Assembly: GCA_030425185.1 (NCBI GenBank)
Contig: JAUIAU010000027.1
Span: 1 to 41,740, forward strand
Reading direction: 5' to 3'
Source: Alphaproteobacteria bacterium
GTDB lineage: Bacteria > Pseudomonadota > Alphaproteobacteria > Rhodobacterales > Rhodobacteraceae
Length of the DNA: 41,740 nucleotides
In this document: positions 27,731-36,547 of the stretch, in pieces
How positions within the stretch are numbered: the stretch's first letter is position 1
Layout of the letters: every line of letters starts with the position of its first letter
Program-made: the position numbers and the translations under genes
Notes under the pieces: model-generated
What the model was told of the DNA's origin: nothing
Database searches by the model: none
What the model saw: only the letters and a program-made list of their open reading frames with translations

Positions 27731-30700
27731 TTGGCCACTCCCGTGATCAAAACCCGCTTCGAGAATGAGAACGCCGAGGCGACGGAGCAGCAGCTTCAGC
27801 GCATCCGGCAGCTCATGATCGACGCGGCCAAGGCCGCAAACGATCTGCACCGGGCCTATGCGCAGGCCGCGGGCGGCGATCGCATGGCCGCCACGGCGGC
27901 TGCGGCAGCAGACAAGAATGCCACAGCTATGAAGTCGGCTGCGGAGAGCGCCAAGGTTTTCGAGCAGTCTGTCAAGAAAACGGAGCTGGCAATTATTGCC
28001 GCAGCAAACCGGACAGAGGCATTCAATGCCACCATTAAGAATTCGTCTCTTTCACTTGCGGAGCAGAGCCGAGCGATCTCGCGCAACAATCAAGTGTTCA
28101 ATAACTACGCAAATTCAATTTCGGGCACTGCTCTAAGTACCGATGAACTGCGGAAGAAGACGCTCGCTTTCAGCCGGGGGCTGATCGATCAGAGGACGGC
28201 CATGCAGGCTGCGCAGCGCGATCAGCGCGATGCGATTCAGTCGGCACGAGATCATGAGAAAGCGCTTGCCGAACTTGCGAGAGCAGAGGCGTCAGCAGCC
28301 GCCGCAGCGCAGACGGCCGCTAACCGGCGGATCGCGGCACAGTCCCAGCAGGAACGGGCCTTGGCGACTGCTGAACGCCAGGTGGTGTCGTTCACTGCTT
28401 CCGTCATGCACTCGGGGGTGCAGCAGCAGGCTCAGGCTAGGCTCGTCGAAGCGGCCCAGAGGCAGTTCGAAGCCTATTCCGCCGCGTTGAAGCGTGCTGA
28501 TCGCAATCAGTTGGAGGCCGTTCGGGCGACCAACCAGCACCGAGCCGCCATGCAGCAACTTAGCGTCGAGCTCGGGAACCTGCGGATCGAAGAACAGGCC
28601 CGGCAGGTCGGCGTGCTCACCAATGCCTTCCGGCTGAACCGCGTTGGTCTGCTGGAACTGCAGGCCGCCGGCGTGAACACGTTCCAGGCGCTGGCCGCCG
28701 GCATCAACCCCTTCCACGTCGCCGTGATGGAGGGCGCGCAGGTACTCGGCGCCCTCATCCAGGGCGGTTTGCTGACCTTCAAGACCCTGCTCGGTCTTGC
28801 CGGGGTGATCGGCAGTGTCGTGGCCGTCGTCGGCACCTTCGTGGTCGCGTTCGCCAAGGGCGTGTTCGAGATGAAGGAGTTCGAGCGCGTCAGCAGGATG
28901 ACGGCGAACGCCGCTGGGCTGACCGCGCAGGGCCTGCAGGACATCGCTGCGGCGGCGCATGAGGCGAGTGGCATTGGCACTGGCGCGGCGCGGAGCATCG
29001 CAGTGGAGATGGCCGCCACCGGCAAGATTTCCGGCTCGGTCATCTCCAAGCTGACGATGCTGACGAAAGACTATGCCGAGGTCACCGGCCAGAGCGCCGA
29101 GGAGGCCGGGGCCGCGCTCTCGAAGAGTTTCACCGACCCGATCAAGGCCGCGAACGAGCTCGACGACGCCTACAACTTCCTGACCGTCGCCCAGGTGGAT
29201 CACATCCGGGTCCTGTCCGAGCAGGGCGATCGGACCCGTGCGCAGGTCGTCCTCGCCGACGCGCTGAACGATCACATCAAGAACATCGCGGATGACGGTC
29301 TGACCTGGCTCGGCCGCCGGCTGAAGGAGGTCGGAGACCTCTGGGACCTGTTCTGGGACAAGTCGAAGGGGATCGGCCGCGGCCCGACGATCGAGGAGCA
29401 GCTTGCGAACGCCAGGGCGCGCCTCGCTGAGGAGACGGCCGGCGGCGGTCGCGTCGGCCCGAGGTTCTCGAACCCGGCTGAGGTCGAGAACATCCGTAGG
29501 ACGATCACCCGGCTGGAGGGCGAGAAGTTCGTCCAGGACGCCGCCACCGCTTCGGCCAAGGCAGCCGCCGAGTTCCGCGAGGAAACCAAGGCCCTGGAGC
29601 TGGTGACCCGCGGGTATGAGAACTACGCGACGAAGAAGGAGCAGCTCGAAAATCAGTCGCTGCGCTTCGCCAACGCGATCCAGATGGTCACCGACAAGAT
29701 CAACAGCCTGAGCGAGGCTGATCTGTCGACGGGTGCCTTGCCGCAGCTACTGGACATCCTGAAGCGCCTGAAACTCGGCGCTGAGGATACTGCCGCCGAA
29801 TTCATAGCCCTTCGCACGACCCTGGAGGCGAGCGAGGAACAGACCAGCATCGCACGCAAGGTGGCCGGCCTGGACCCGGCGCAGCGTGGCCCGCGACAGG
29901 CGTACCTGACGGCGCTCGATCAGGCCCAGCATGGCAGCCCGGAGGATCAGCGGGACGCCGTAGCGATCGCCCAGGAAGCCCGCAAGCGCGCCGTGATCGC
30001 TCTGAATGTAGCGATCGAGGATCAGAACAGGATCCTCTCGATCAACGCCACCGAGACGTTGAAGGTGGCGGACGCCTATCTGCAGTCTGCGTCCGCCGGC
30101 CAGAAGGCGGAAGCCGAGCGCCAGGCCGCCAACGACAACTTCCGCACCGGCGTTGACGCCGAGATGCGTGCGCGTCAACTGCTATCCGCCCAGGTCGACA
30201 AGGCCATCGAGAGCAGCGCGAAGCAGATCAACCAGCTCGCCCGCGAGGCATCGCAGCGCCAGATGGTCGCCGCGGCCGCCCTGATTGGCGCCGAGGCCCA
30301 GCGCAAGGCCGAAACCCAGATCAAGGTCGAGAACGCCACGCTCGCCGAGCGCCAGGCGCTGGTGAATGCGAGCGCCGACCAGGAACTGCGGCTCCGCAAG
30401 ATCATCGAGGACAAGACGAAGGCGATCGAGGACGAGGCGCGTGCGGCGCGCGACCTCGCAGTCGCCACAGCTCTGATCGACCAGAAGGAGCAGATTCAGC
30501 TCCTCGAGACCCAGGTCCGCGTGATCGCGGCGTCGAACGAACAGCGCGTGGTGCAGATCGCCCACGCGCAGGCGATGATCGACCTCCACAAGAAGGAGGG
30601 GGACGCTCTTACCGAGAACGAGCGGAAGTATGTCCGCAACGCCGAGGCGATCGCTCGGCAGCGTGCCGAGTACAAGTTCCTCGAGGACTCCTACAACGCG

Positions 30701-33664
30701 CTCGCTGATGCCGGCGTGCAGGCCTTCGACCGGATCGGAGAGGCGATCACGCAGGGCCTGGCGACCGGGAAGCTCGATATGGTCGAGCTCGGGAACATCT
30801 GGAAGGCCGTCGTCTCCGAGATGATCCAGACGGCGCTCAAACTGGCCGTCATTAACCCCATACTCAACAGCGTCTTCGGCCAGTCGCGCCCCACTCTGTC
30901 AGGAGCGTTCCAAGCCATTGATGCCTCCAGTGGCGGAGCCTCCGGAGGGAACAATCCTCTCAGTTCCTTGTCCTCGATCACCAATCTATTTGGCGGTGGC
31001 CCAGGTGGGATTGCCAGCAGCATCGTGAACTCGTCGTTCGGGGCGTCGCTCGGCCTATCCACTTCGATCGGCGCTGCCGCCGGCCCAACTCTTCTGTCCG
31101 GCGCTGGAGCTGGCGCGACGGCATTCACGGCGGCGCAAACAAACGCGCTCATTGCTGGTGGATGGAGTGGCTTCGCTCCGACGTCGCTGGGCACAGGGTT
31201 GATCGGAGCAGCCGGCCCGATAGCTGCCATCGCAGCTATCGCACTTCCGCTCTTGATGAGCGCCTTCGGCGGCGGTCCCACGGTCGGCCCGGTCGGCATC
31301 GCTGACTTCAGCCCAGGCCTCGGCCGCCGCAAGGCGTTCGATGTCGCTGGGATTGATCCGTTCACCGCCGACAACGGCGGCAACGGCGAGGCGATGCGCC
31401 CGATAGCGGAGGCCATCGCCGACCTGATCGCGGACACCGCGGACCGGTTCAGCGCGACGATCGAGGAGTCGCTGCGGTTCCGGGTGGCGAACTATGCCAG
31501 CCCGGAGGGCGGATCCGGCCGGGCGCAGGGCTTCGAGGTGAACGCCTTCATCCGCGGCGAGGCGGAAAAGCGGGTGGCCGAGGGCCTGTCGCAAGAGCAG
31601 GCCATGTTCGAGGCCCTGAAGTTCGCGGTGACCGAAGCTTTCAAGTTCGACTCGGCGGCGCTCGCCGAGGCGGTATCCAACAGTGCGGCCACCACGACCG
31701 AGGAGTTGCTGGCCGACCTGGAGTTCGCCGACCACTTCGAGCGCCTGAACAAGGCGATCGACGACCTGGGCGGGACGGTGGACGCCAACACGCTGGCGCT
31801 GGCTCAGCAGACCGTCGCGACACAGGACGCGGCCAGGACTTGGGTCGACACCAACGCGAAGCCGATCGTGGACGACTTCGCGAAGGCGCTGGAGCTGTTC
31901 CCGGCCGAGACCGCGCGCCAGGAGACGAAGACCATCACCGAACAGGGGGTCTATGTCCGCGGCGGCGAGGGCGGCCGGGACCTGACCTTCGTGAAGTCGG
32001 GTACCGACCAGTTCGACCAGCTCACCTCCGGCAGCGACCCGCTGCAGATCGTCACGCGGATCCGCTCGGTCAGCGAGGAGGTTGCCGGACAGTCGAAGAA
32101 CTACGCCGACAATCTTGATCGGATCGGTCGTGCCGTCGAGAACGGCGCCGCCGCCTTCGATCTTCTCGGCCAGCAAGTCTCTGGCACGGCCGATCAGGTC
32201 ATAGGCCCGGCAGCGCTCGATTGGATGCAGACCAAGGCGAACATCGAGGCCCTGCGCGGTCCGATGGAGGCGTGGAACGAGCAGATCGAAGCGGCGAATG
32301 CGGCCTTCCCTGAACTGAACGCCGCGCTGATCGACGTCGACCAGACGATCTCCGATCTGCTCGACACCGCCGGGACGCAGGCGAGGCAGAACTTCAACGA
32401 CAGCATCCAGGCGCAGACCAATACGGCCCGGGGCCTGGGCGTGATCAATACCATCCAGGGGCTTGCCGACGCGCGGGACGTGAACCTGTCCGACGCGGCG
32501 GCCCTGGGCATCGAATATCCGCAGGACCGGTCCAATCCGGTGCAGGATCTGTTCGAGGCCCAGGTCCGACAGTCGCTGAGCGGCGCGTCGCTGGCCGATC
32601 TGAACGAGATCCTCAAGTCCGGCCAGATCGTTGACGAAGGTGCTCGCGCCATCGTCATGACGATCCTGAACGAGCAGGCGCTGGCGAGCGTTCGGACGAC
32701 CGAGGTCACGAGCATGCAGGCGCTCTATGACGAGCACCAGCGGTTCGCCGACGCCGCCAACGACAATGCGAAGAAGCTGCGCGAGGCGGCGAACTCGCTG
32801 CTGGTCAACCGCGACCTGTCGCCCCTGTCGCCGCTCGACCGGCTGAATGAAGCGCGCCGGCAGTTCGAAGAAGCCTACGCGGTCGCCAACGACAGCGATC
32901 CGAACGATGCGGAATCGCAGTACGCCATCCAGCAGCTCCCCAGCTTGTCGGAGACGCTGCTGCAGGCGAGCCGCGACTACTACGCATCGTCCAGCGGGTA
33001 TCTCGCCGACTTCGCCCGGGTACAGGATGCCCTCAACTCGACGGCGCTGCGCCAGGAGAGCATCGAGCAGCAGCAGCTCGACGCGATGCGGGACATCGAG
33101 ACGGCGATCCAGGATCTCGGTGGATCGCTGACCAATCAGACCCCGGCGCAGATCGCGGCGGCCGGCGGGTTCGACTTCGGCCGGCAGGTATCGAAGAACC
33201 AGGGGATCTACAACGACCTGATCAGCCTCGGGCTGCCGACGCCTGACGCCTTCGGTGGCGGCCAGTTGAACGCGCTGCGGGCCAGCAATCCGGCAGTGGA
33301 GGCCTACCTGCGCGCCAAGGGCTATGCCGACGGCGGCCTGGTCACCGGGGGCGTCCCGGGCATGGACAGCGTGCCGCTGTGGGCGATGCCGGGCGAGCGG
33401 ATCTTCAGCGTTCCGCACTCGCGGATGCTGGAGAACCTCGCCGCCAACCAGAGCGGTGGGTCGGCGATGGTGTCGGAACTGCGCGCCCTGCGCAGTGAGG
33501 TCGAACGCCTGCGCACCGCCGTCGGCGAAAGCGGCCGGCAGGTGGCGGCCACCACGGCGGCCGGCTCGCTCCGGGTCGCCGGTGCGGTCATGGAAGGCAA
33601 CGCCGCCACCAAGCGCATGGCGTCGACCGCCGAGCGCAACTCGGCGAGGCCCGTCGCAGCGTGA
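27731..33664 (+). CDS. tail tape measure protein
   Basis: At 1977 residues this is by far the largest gene product, located after the chaperones as expected. The first 330 residues are coiled-coil rich (AAKAANDLHRAYAQAAGG and similar). Hydrophobic segments lie near 335-380 (ALIQGGLLTFKTLLGLAGVI) and near 1155-1180 (AAIAAIALPLLMSAFGGGP). The C-terminal 100 residues contain a GGLVTGGVPGMDSVPLWAMP pattern common near the end of tape measures. It sets tail length, and in lambda-like tails about 0.15 nm per residue would give near 300 nm. The start is TTG 27731 with GGAGGT just before it. The first 500 bases are visibly lower in GC than the rest, a sign of recombination. Confidence 0.92.
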   Translation: MATPVIKTRFENENAEATEQQLQRIRQLMIDAAKAANDLHRAYAQAAGGDRMAATAAAAADKNATAMKSAAESAKVFEQSVKKTELAIIAAANRTEAFNATIKNSSLSLAEQSRAISRNNQVFNNYANSISGTALSTDELRKKTLAFSRGLIDQRTAMQAAQRDQRDAIQSARDHEKALAELARAEASAAAAAQTAANRRIAAQSQQERALATAERQVVSFTASVMHSGVQQQAQARLVEAAQRQFEAYSAALKRADRNQLEAVRATNQHRAAMQQLSVELGNLRIEEQARQVGVLTNAFRLNRVGLLELQAAGVNTFQALAAGINPFHVAVMEGAQVLGALIQGGLLTFKTLLGLAGVIGSVVAVVGTFVVAFAKGVFEMKEFERVSRMTANAAGLTAQGLQDIAAAAHEASGIGTGAARSIAVEMAATGKISGSVISKLTMLTKDYAEVTGQSAEEAGAALSKSFTDPIKAANELDDAYNFLTVAQVDHIRVLSEQGDRTRAQVVLADALNDHIKNIADDGLTWLGRRLKEVGDLWDLFWDKSKGIGRGPTIEEQLANARARLAEETAGGGRVGPRFSNPAEVENIRRTITRLEGEKFVQDAATASAKAAAEFREETKALELVTRGYENYATKKEQLENQSLRFANAIQMVTDKINSLSEADLSTGALPQLLDILKRLKLGAEDTAAEFIALRTTLEASEEQTSIARKVAGLDPAQRGPRQAYLTALDQAQHGSPEDQRDAVAIAQEARKRAVIALNVAIEDQNRILSINATETLKVADAYLQSASAGQKAEAERQAANDNFRTGVDAEMRARQLLSAQVDKAIESSAKQINQLAREASQRQMVAAAALIGAEAQRKAETQIKVENATLAERQALVNASADQELRLRKIIEDKTKAIEDEARAARDLAVATALIDQKEQIQLLETQVRVIAASNEQRVVQIAHAQAMIDLHKKEGDALTENERKYVRNAEAIARQRAEYKFLEDSYNALADAGVQAFDRIGEAITQGLATGKLDMVELGNIWKAVVSEMIQTALKLAVINPILNSVFGQSRPTLSGAFQAIDASSGGASGGNNPLSSLSSITNLFGGGPGGIASSIVNSSFGASLGLSTSIGAAAGPTLLSGAGAGATAFTAAQTNALIAGGWSGFAPTSLGTGLIGAAGPIAAIAAIALPLLMSAFGGGPTVGPVGIADFSPGLGRRKAFDVAGIDPFTADNGGNGEAMRPIAEAIADLIADTADRFSATIEESLRFRVANYASPEGGSGRAQGFEVNAFIRGEAEKRVAEGLSQEQAMFEALKFAVTEAFKFDSAALAEAVSNSAATTTEELLADLEFADHFERLNKAIDDLGGTVDANTLALAQQTVATQDAARTWVDTNAKPIVDDFAKALELFPAETARQETKTITEQGVYVRGGEGGRDLTFVKSGTDQFDQLTSGSDPLQIVTRIRSVSEEVAGQSKNYADNLDRIGRAVENGAAAFDLLGQQVSGTADQVIGPAALDWMQTKANIEALRGPMEAWNEQIEAANAAFPELNAALIDVDQTISDLLDTAGTQARQNFNDSIQAQTNTARGLGVINTIQGLADARDVNLSDAAALGIEYPQDRSNPVQDLFEAQVRQSLSGASLADLNEILKSGQIVDEGARAIVMTILNEQALASVRTTEVTSMQALYDEHQRFADAANDNAKKLREAANSLLVNRDLSPLSPLDRLNEARRQFEEAYAVANDSDPNDAESQYAIQQLPSLSETLLQASRDYYASSSGYLADFARVQDALNSTALRQESIEQQQLDAMRDIETAIQDLGGSLTNQTPAQIAAAGGFDFGRQVSKNQGIYNDLISLGLPTPDAFGGGQLNALRASNPAVEAYLRAKGYADGGLVTGGVPGMDSVPLWAMPGERIFSVPHSRMLENLAANQSGGSAMVSELRALRSEVERLRTAVGESGRQVAATTAAGSLRVAGAVMEGNAATKRMASTAERNSARPVAA

Positions 33665-35253
33665 GCATGTACGCCCTTCAGCAGACCGGCGCGACCGACG
33701 CGGCCGGCGGCACCCGGACGTGGACGTTCGCGACCGGGTCCATCGTCGGCCTGCCGGCCGGGTGGATGCCGCGGATCATCAAGCCGGGGAACTTCGAGCG
33801 GCATGCCTTCGGCCGAGGATCGGTCACCGGTGCGCCGGCGGTCGACTTCGGCGTCGCGAGGCTGAACGGCCGCGATGGCGGTCTCGACGATCTGATGCTG
33901 GCCGGGGTTGACGGCCAGGTCGTGAAGCTCTGGCGGGGCGAGGAGGGCTCCGTCACGGACGCATCGACGGGCCGGAAGCGCGATCCGTCGTTCGACGAGA
34001 TGGAACTGTACCTGCAGGGCACCTCGGCGCTGGCGACGTACAGCGACGGCGCGGTGACGCTGCAGCTCCGCAACCGGCAGGCGGAACTGTCCTCGCTGCC
34101 GATCCAGCTTCTCCGCTATGCCGGAGACAACAGCCTGCCGGATGGCGTCGAGGGCACGGCGAGCGACCTCAAGGACGCCTACAAGCCGATCTGGCTCGGC
34201 TACAACGAGGGCGTCCCGGTCCCCTTCGTCAACACCTCGAAGGTGATCTTCCAGCTCTCCGACGCCTCGACCATCTCGATTACCGGGGCGGCGCCGACGG
34301 CGGTCTACGACAAGGGCGCGGAACTCACGGCGACCAAGGTCGAGAAGACGACTTGGGCGGCGTTCACGCACGCCACCGGGCCGTCCGGGGAACTCTGGTG
34401 GTACTCGGGGGCCGAGGGGTGGTTCATCCGACTGGAGTCGTCGCCGGCCGGCACGATCACCGTCACCGCCCAGGAGGGCACCTCGGCCGACACGACGGCC
34501 GGCCAGCTCTGCAAGCGGATCCTGCTGGCCCATGGCGTCTCGGAAGGCGAGATCGCCGGGGTCGACGCCCTGGACGGCAAGGCGTCGGAGCCGATCGGCT
34601 ACTGGGTCGACACCTCCGAGCACCGCATCGGCGACGTGATGGCCGAGATCCTGGCCGGCGCCTTCGCCACCTGGACGGACGACCGGACGGGGGTGTTCAC
34701 CTTCGATCGCCTGGAAGCGCCCGCGCTCGAGGCGGATCACACGTTCTACGACTGGCAGCTTTTCCGTTCGAACGGCGAGGGATTCCGCATCCTTTCCGGC
34801 GACGAGCCGGGCAGCCCGCTCCCGATCAGCGAGGCGGTCGTGCTGTACCGCCGGAACTGGCAGGTCCAGACCGGCGACGACCTCTCCGGCTCGGCCACGG
34901 ACGCCTATCGCGCCTACGCCGCCCTGGAGAACCGCCAGGTCGCGAACGACAACAGCGCGATCAAGGCCAAGCACAAGCTGGCGAAGCCGTTCGAGCGGCG
35001 AACGCTGTTCACGACGGAGGCGCAGGCCACCACTGCGGCGGCGCGGATCGTCGACCTGTTCGGGGTCCGGCGCTTCATCGTCGAGATCGACCTGCCGACC
35101 GAAACCGCGGCGGCCGTGAAGCTGCTGCAGACCGTCTCGATCCCCATCGGCCGCTTCGATTGGGACACCCGGAATTTCCGCGTCATCGGGATCGTCGACG
35201 ACCTCGACGAACAGACGAACGCCTCCGTCACCACCCTGGTCCTGTGGGGATAG
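33661..35253 (+). CDS. tail tip / hub protein
   Basis: This 530-residue protein starts with GTG overlapping the tape measure stop, the position of distal-tail or hub proteins. It is beta-rich and shows a DGAVTLQLRNRQAELSSLPI and a KPIWLGYNEGVPVPFVNTSK stretch. A middle part contains VTAQEGTSADTTAGQLCKRI, and the C-terminal domain has RRFIVEIDLPTETAAAVKLL. No catalytic motif or signal peptide is visible. It probably forms the ring joining the tube to the tip. The exact family is uncertain. Confidence 0.65.
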   Translation: MSMYALQQTGATDAAGGTRTWTFATGSIVGLPAGWMPRIIKPGNFERHAFGRGSVTGAPAVDFGVARLNGRDGGLDDLMLAGVDGQVVKLWRGEEGSVTDASTGRKRDPSFDEMELYLQGTSALATYSDGAVTLQLRNRQAELSSLPIQLLRYAGDNSLPDGVEGTASDLKDAYKPIWLGYNEGVPVPFVNTSKVIFQLSDASTISITGAAPTAVYDKGAELTATKVEKTTWAAFTHATGPSGELWWYSGAEGWFIRLESSPAGTITVTAQEGTSADTTAGQLCKRILLAHGVSEGEIAGVDALDGKASEPIGYWVDTSEHRIGDVMAEILAGAFATWTDDRTGVFTFDRLEAPALEADHTFYDWQLFRSNGEGFRILSGDEPGSPLPISEAVVLYRRNWQVQTGDDLSGSATDAYRAYAALENRQVANDNSAIKAKHKLAKPFERRTLFTTEAQATTAAARIVDLFGVRRFIVEIDLPTETAAAVKLLQTVSIPIGRFDWDTRNFRVIGIVDDLDEQTNASVTTLVLWG

Positions 35254-35257
35254 CACC

Positions 35258-35653
35258 ATGCCGCAGCTTGGCTCTCAGACGATCACGACGGCCCTCACCG
35301 GCGAGGTGGTGGCGACTGTCACTGGCCTGACCGCGAAGGACTGGCTGTCGCTAGAAGCGGTGTTCAGCTACGGGTCCGGCGGGACGGATGTCGACACCGA
35401 CATCGAAACGTCGTTCGACAGTGGCTCGACCTGGATCAAGATCGCGCGGTTCAACAACACCACCGCGACGGCGAGGAAGCAGTTGACCTGCCTCGCGGCG
35501 TCGGCGGTGACGAGCGCGGTCGATATCAGCGCAGCCCCATCGGACAACACATGCCGCTCCGGCATTCTCGGTGATCGCATCCGCATGGTGGTGACGTCGA
35601 CCGGCACCTACGCCGGCAACACCACCATCACGGTCAACTACTTCGCCGTCTGA
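35258..35653 (+). CDS. tail-tip beta protein
   Basis: This 131-residue, beta-rich, Thr/Ser-rich protein has regular strands (TITTALTGEVVATVTGLTAK, ending TYAGNTTITVNYFAV). It starts four bases after the preceding stop. It is likely a small structural component of the tail tip or fibre attachment. No signature lets me name a family. Two Cys (TCLAAS, NTCRSG) are close enough for a disulfide. Confidence 0.6.
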   Translation: MPQLGSQTITTALTGEVVATVTGLTAKDWLSLEAVFSYGSGGTDVDTDIETSFDSGSTWIKIARFNNTTATARKQLTCLAASAVTSAVDISAAPSDNTCRSGILGDRIRMVVTSTGTYAGNTTITVNYFAV

Positions 35654-35656
35654 CCG

Positions 35657-36538
35657 ATGGCGAACGTCCTCATGCTCGGCCCGGACCTCGGGCAGGCGAC
35701 GTACTACACGGTCGCCTACTCCGCCGACTACGGTCTCTGGCTGCCGGACTATCCGCTGTCGAACCTGTCGACCGACCGGAAGGCCGAGGAGGCGTGGTCG
35801 CTCGACGTCTCGACCGACGCGACGCAGTTCCTGGTCGACCTCGGCGCCTCCCGGTCGATCAAGGGCATGGCGATCCCCTGGCACAACCTCAGCGCCGACG
35901 CCACGGTGTCGGCCTACGTCTACACCGACGCCGCCCTGACCGACCTTGCCGGCAGCTTCGTCGACAGCCTGGTCTATCGCGAGGTCTACCCGTTGACCTC
36001 GGTGCTCTGGGAAGCGGCCGAACTCTGGGACGGCAAGCTGACCGCCGAGAACCGGCTGGTCTTCCCGGTGCCGTGGTTCGAGATCTTCGACACCCCGGTG
36101 GTCGGTCGGTACATCCTGGTGCAGATCAACGACACCGGGAACACCGCGGAGGGCCGGCTGAAACTCGGCCGGTTCATGGTCGCGTCCGGCTACCAGCCGA
36201 CCATGAACGCGTGGTACGGGTCGAGCATCGCGGCGGAAGACGAGTCGATCCGCACCACCTCGCTCGGCGGCGCCGACTACTACGACGAGCGCGAGAAGCG
36301 CCGAACGATCACCTTCGAATTCGGCCTCGCCAAAGAGGACGAGGCGATGGCGAACATGCTCGACCAGGTCTACTCGCTAGGCCGGTCGAAGCAGGTGTTC
36401 GTCGCCTGGAATCCCGACGACACCACCCACCGTCACCGCCGTTCGTTCGTCGCCACGATCGACCGTCTCGATCCGCTGGTCGCGGCGACCTACGGCTACT
36501 TCAAGACGACCTACCAGTTCCGCGAAGTCGTGGCTTAG
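35657..36538 (+). CDS. tail protein with carbohydrate-binding-like fold
   Basis: The 293-residue protein is beta-rich. Its early part (ATQFLVDLGASRSIKGMAIP, then ADATVSAYVYTDAALTD, and VVGRYILVQINDTGN) recalls galactose-binding/F5-8-type modules found in tail tips. The C-terminal part (REKRRTITFEFGLAKEDEAM, FVATIDRLDPLVAATYGYF) resembles other phage tail proteins. A role in contacting the host surface or joining fibres is plausible. It follows the 35258 gene by three bases and lacks a signal peptide. Confidence 0.6.
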   Translation: MANVLMLGPDLGQATYYTVAYSADYGLWLPDYPLSNLSTDRKAEEAWSLDVSTDATQFLVDLGASRSIKGMAIPWHNLSADATVSAYVYTDAALTDLAGSFVDSLVYREVYPLTSVLWEAAELWDGKLTAENRLVFPVPWFEIFDTPVVGRYILVQINDTGNTAEGRLKLGRFMVASGYQPTMNAWYGSSIAAEDESIRTTSLGGADYYDEREKRRTITFEFGLAKEDEAMANMLDQVYSLGRSKQVFVAWNPDDTTHRHRRSFVATIDRLDPLVAATYGYFKTTYQFREVVA

Positions 36539-36547
36539 GAGCGCAGC

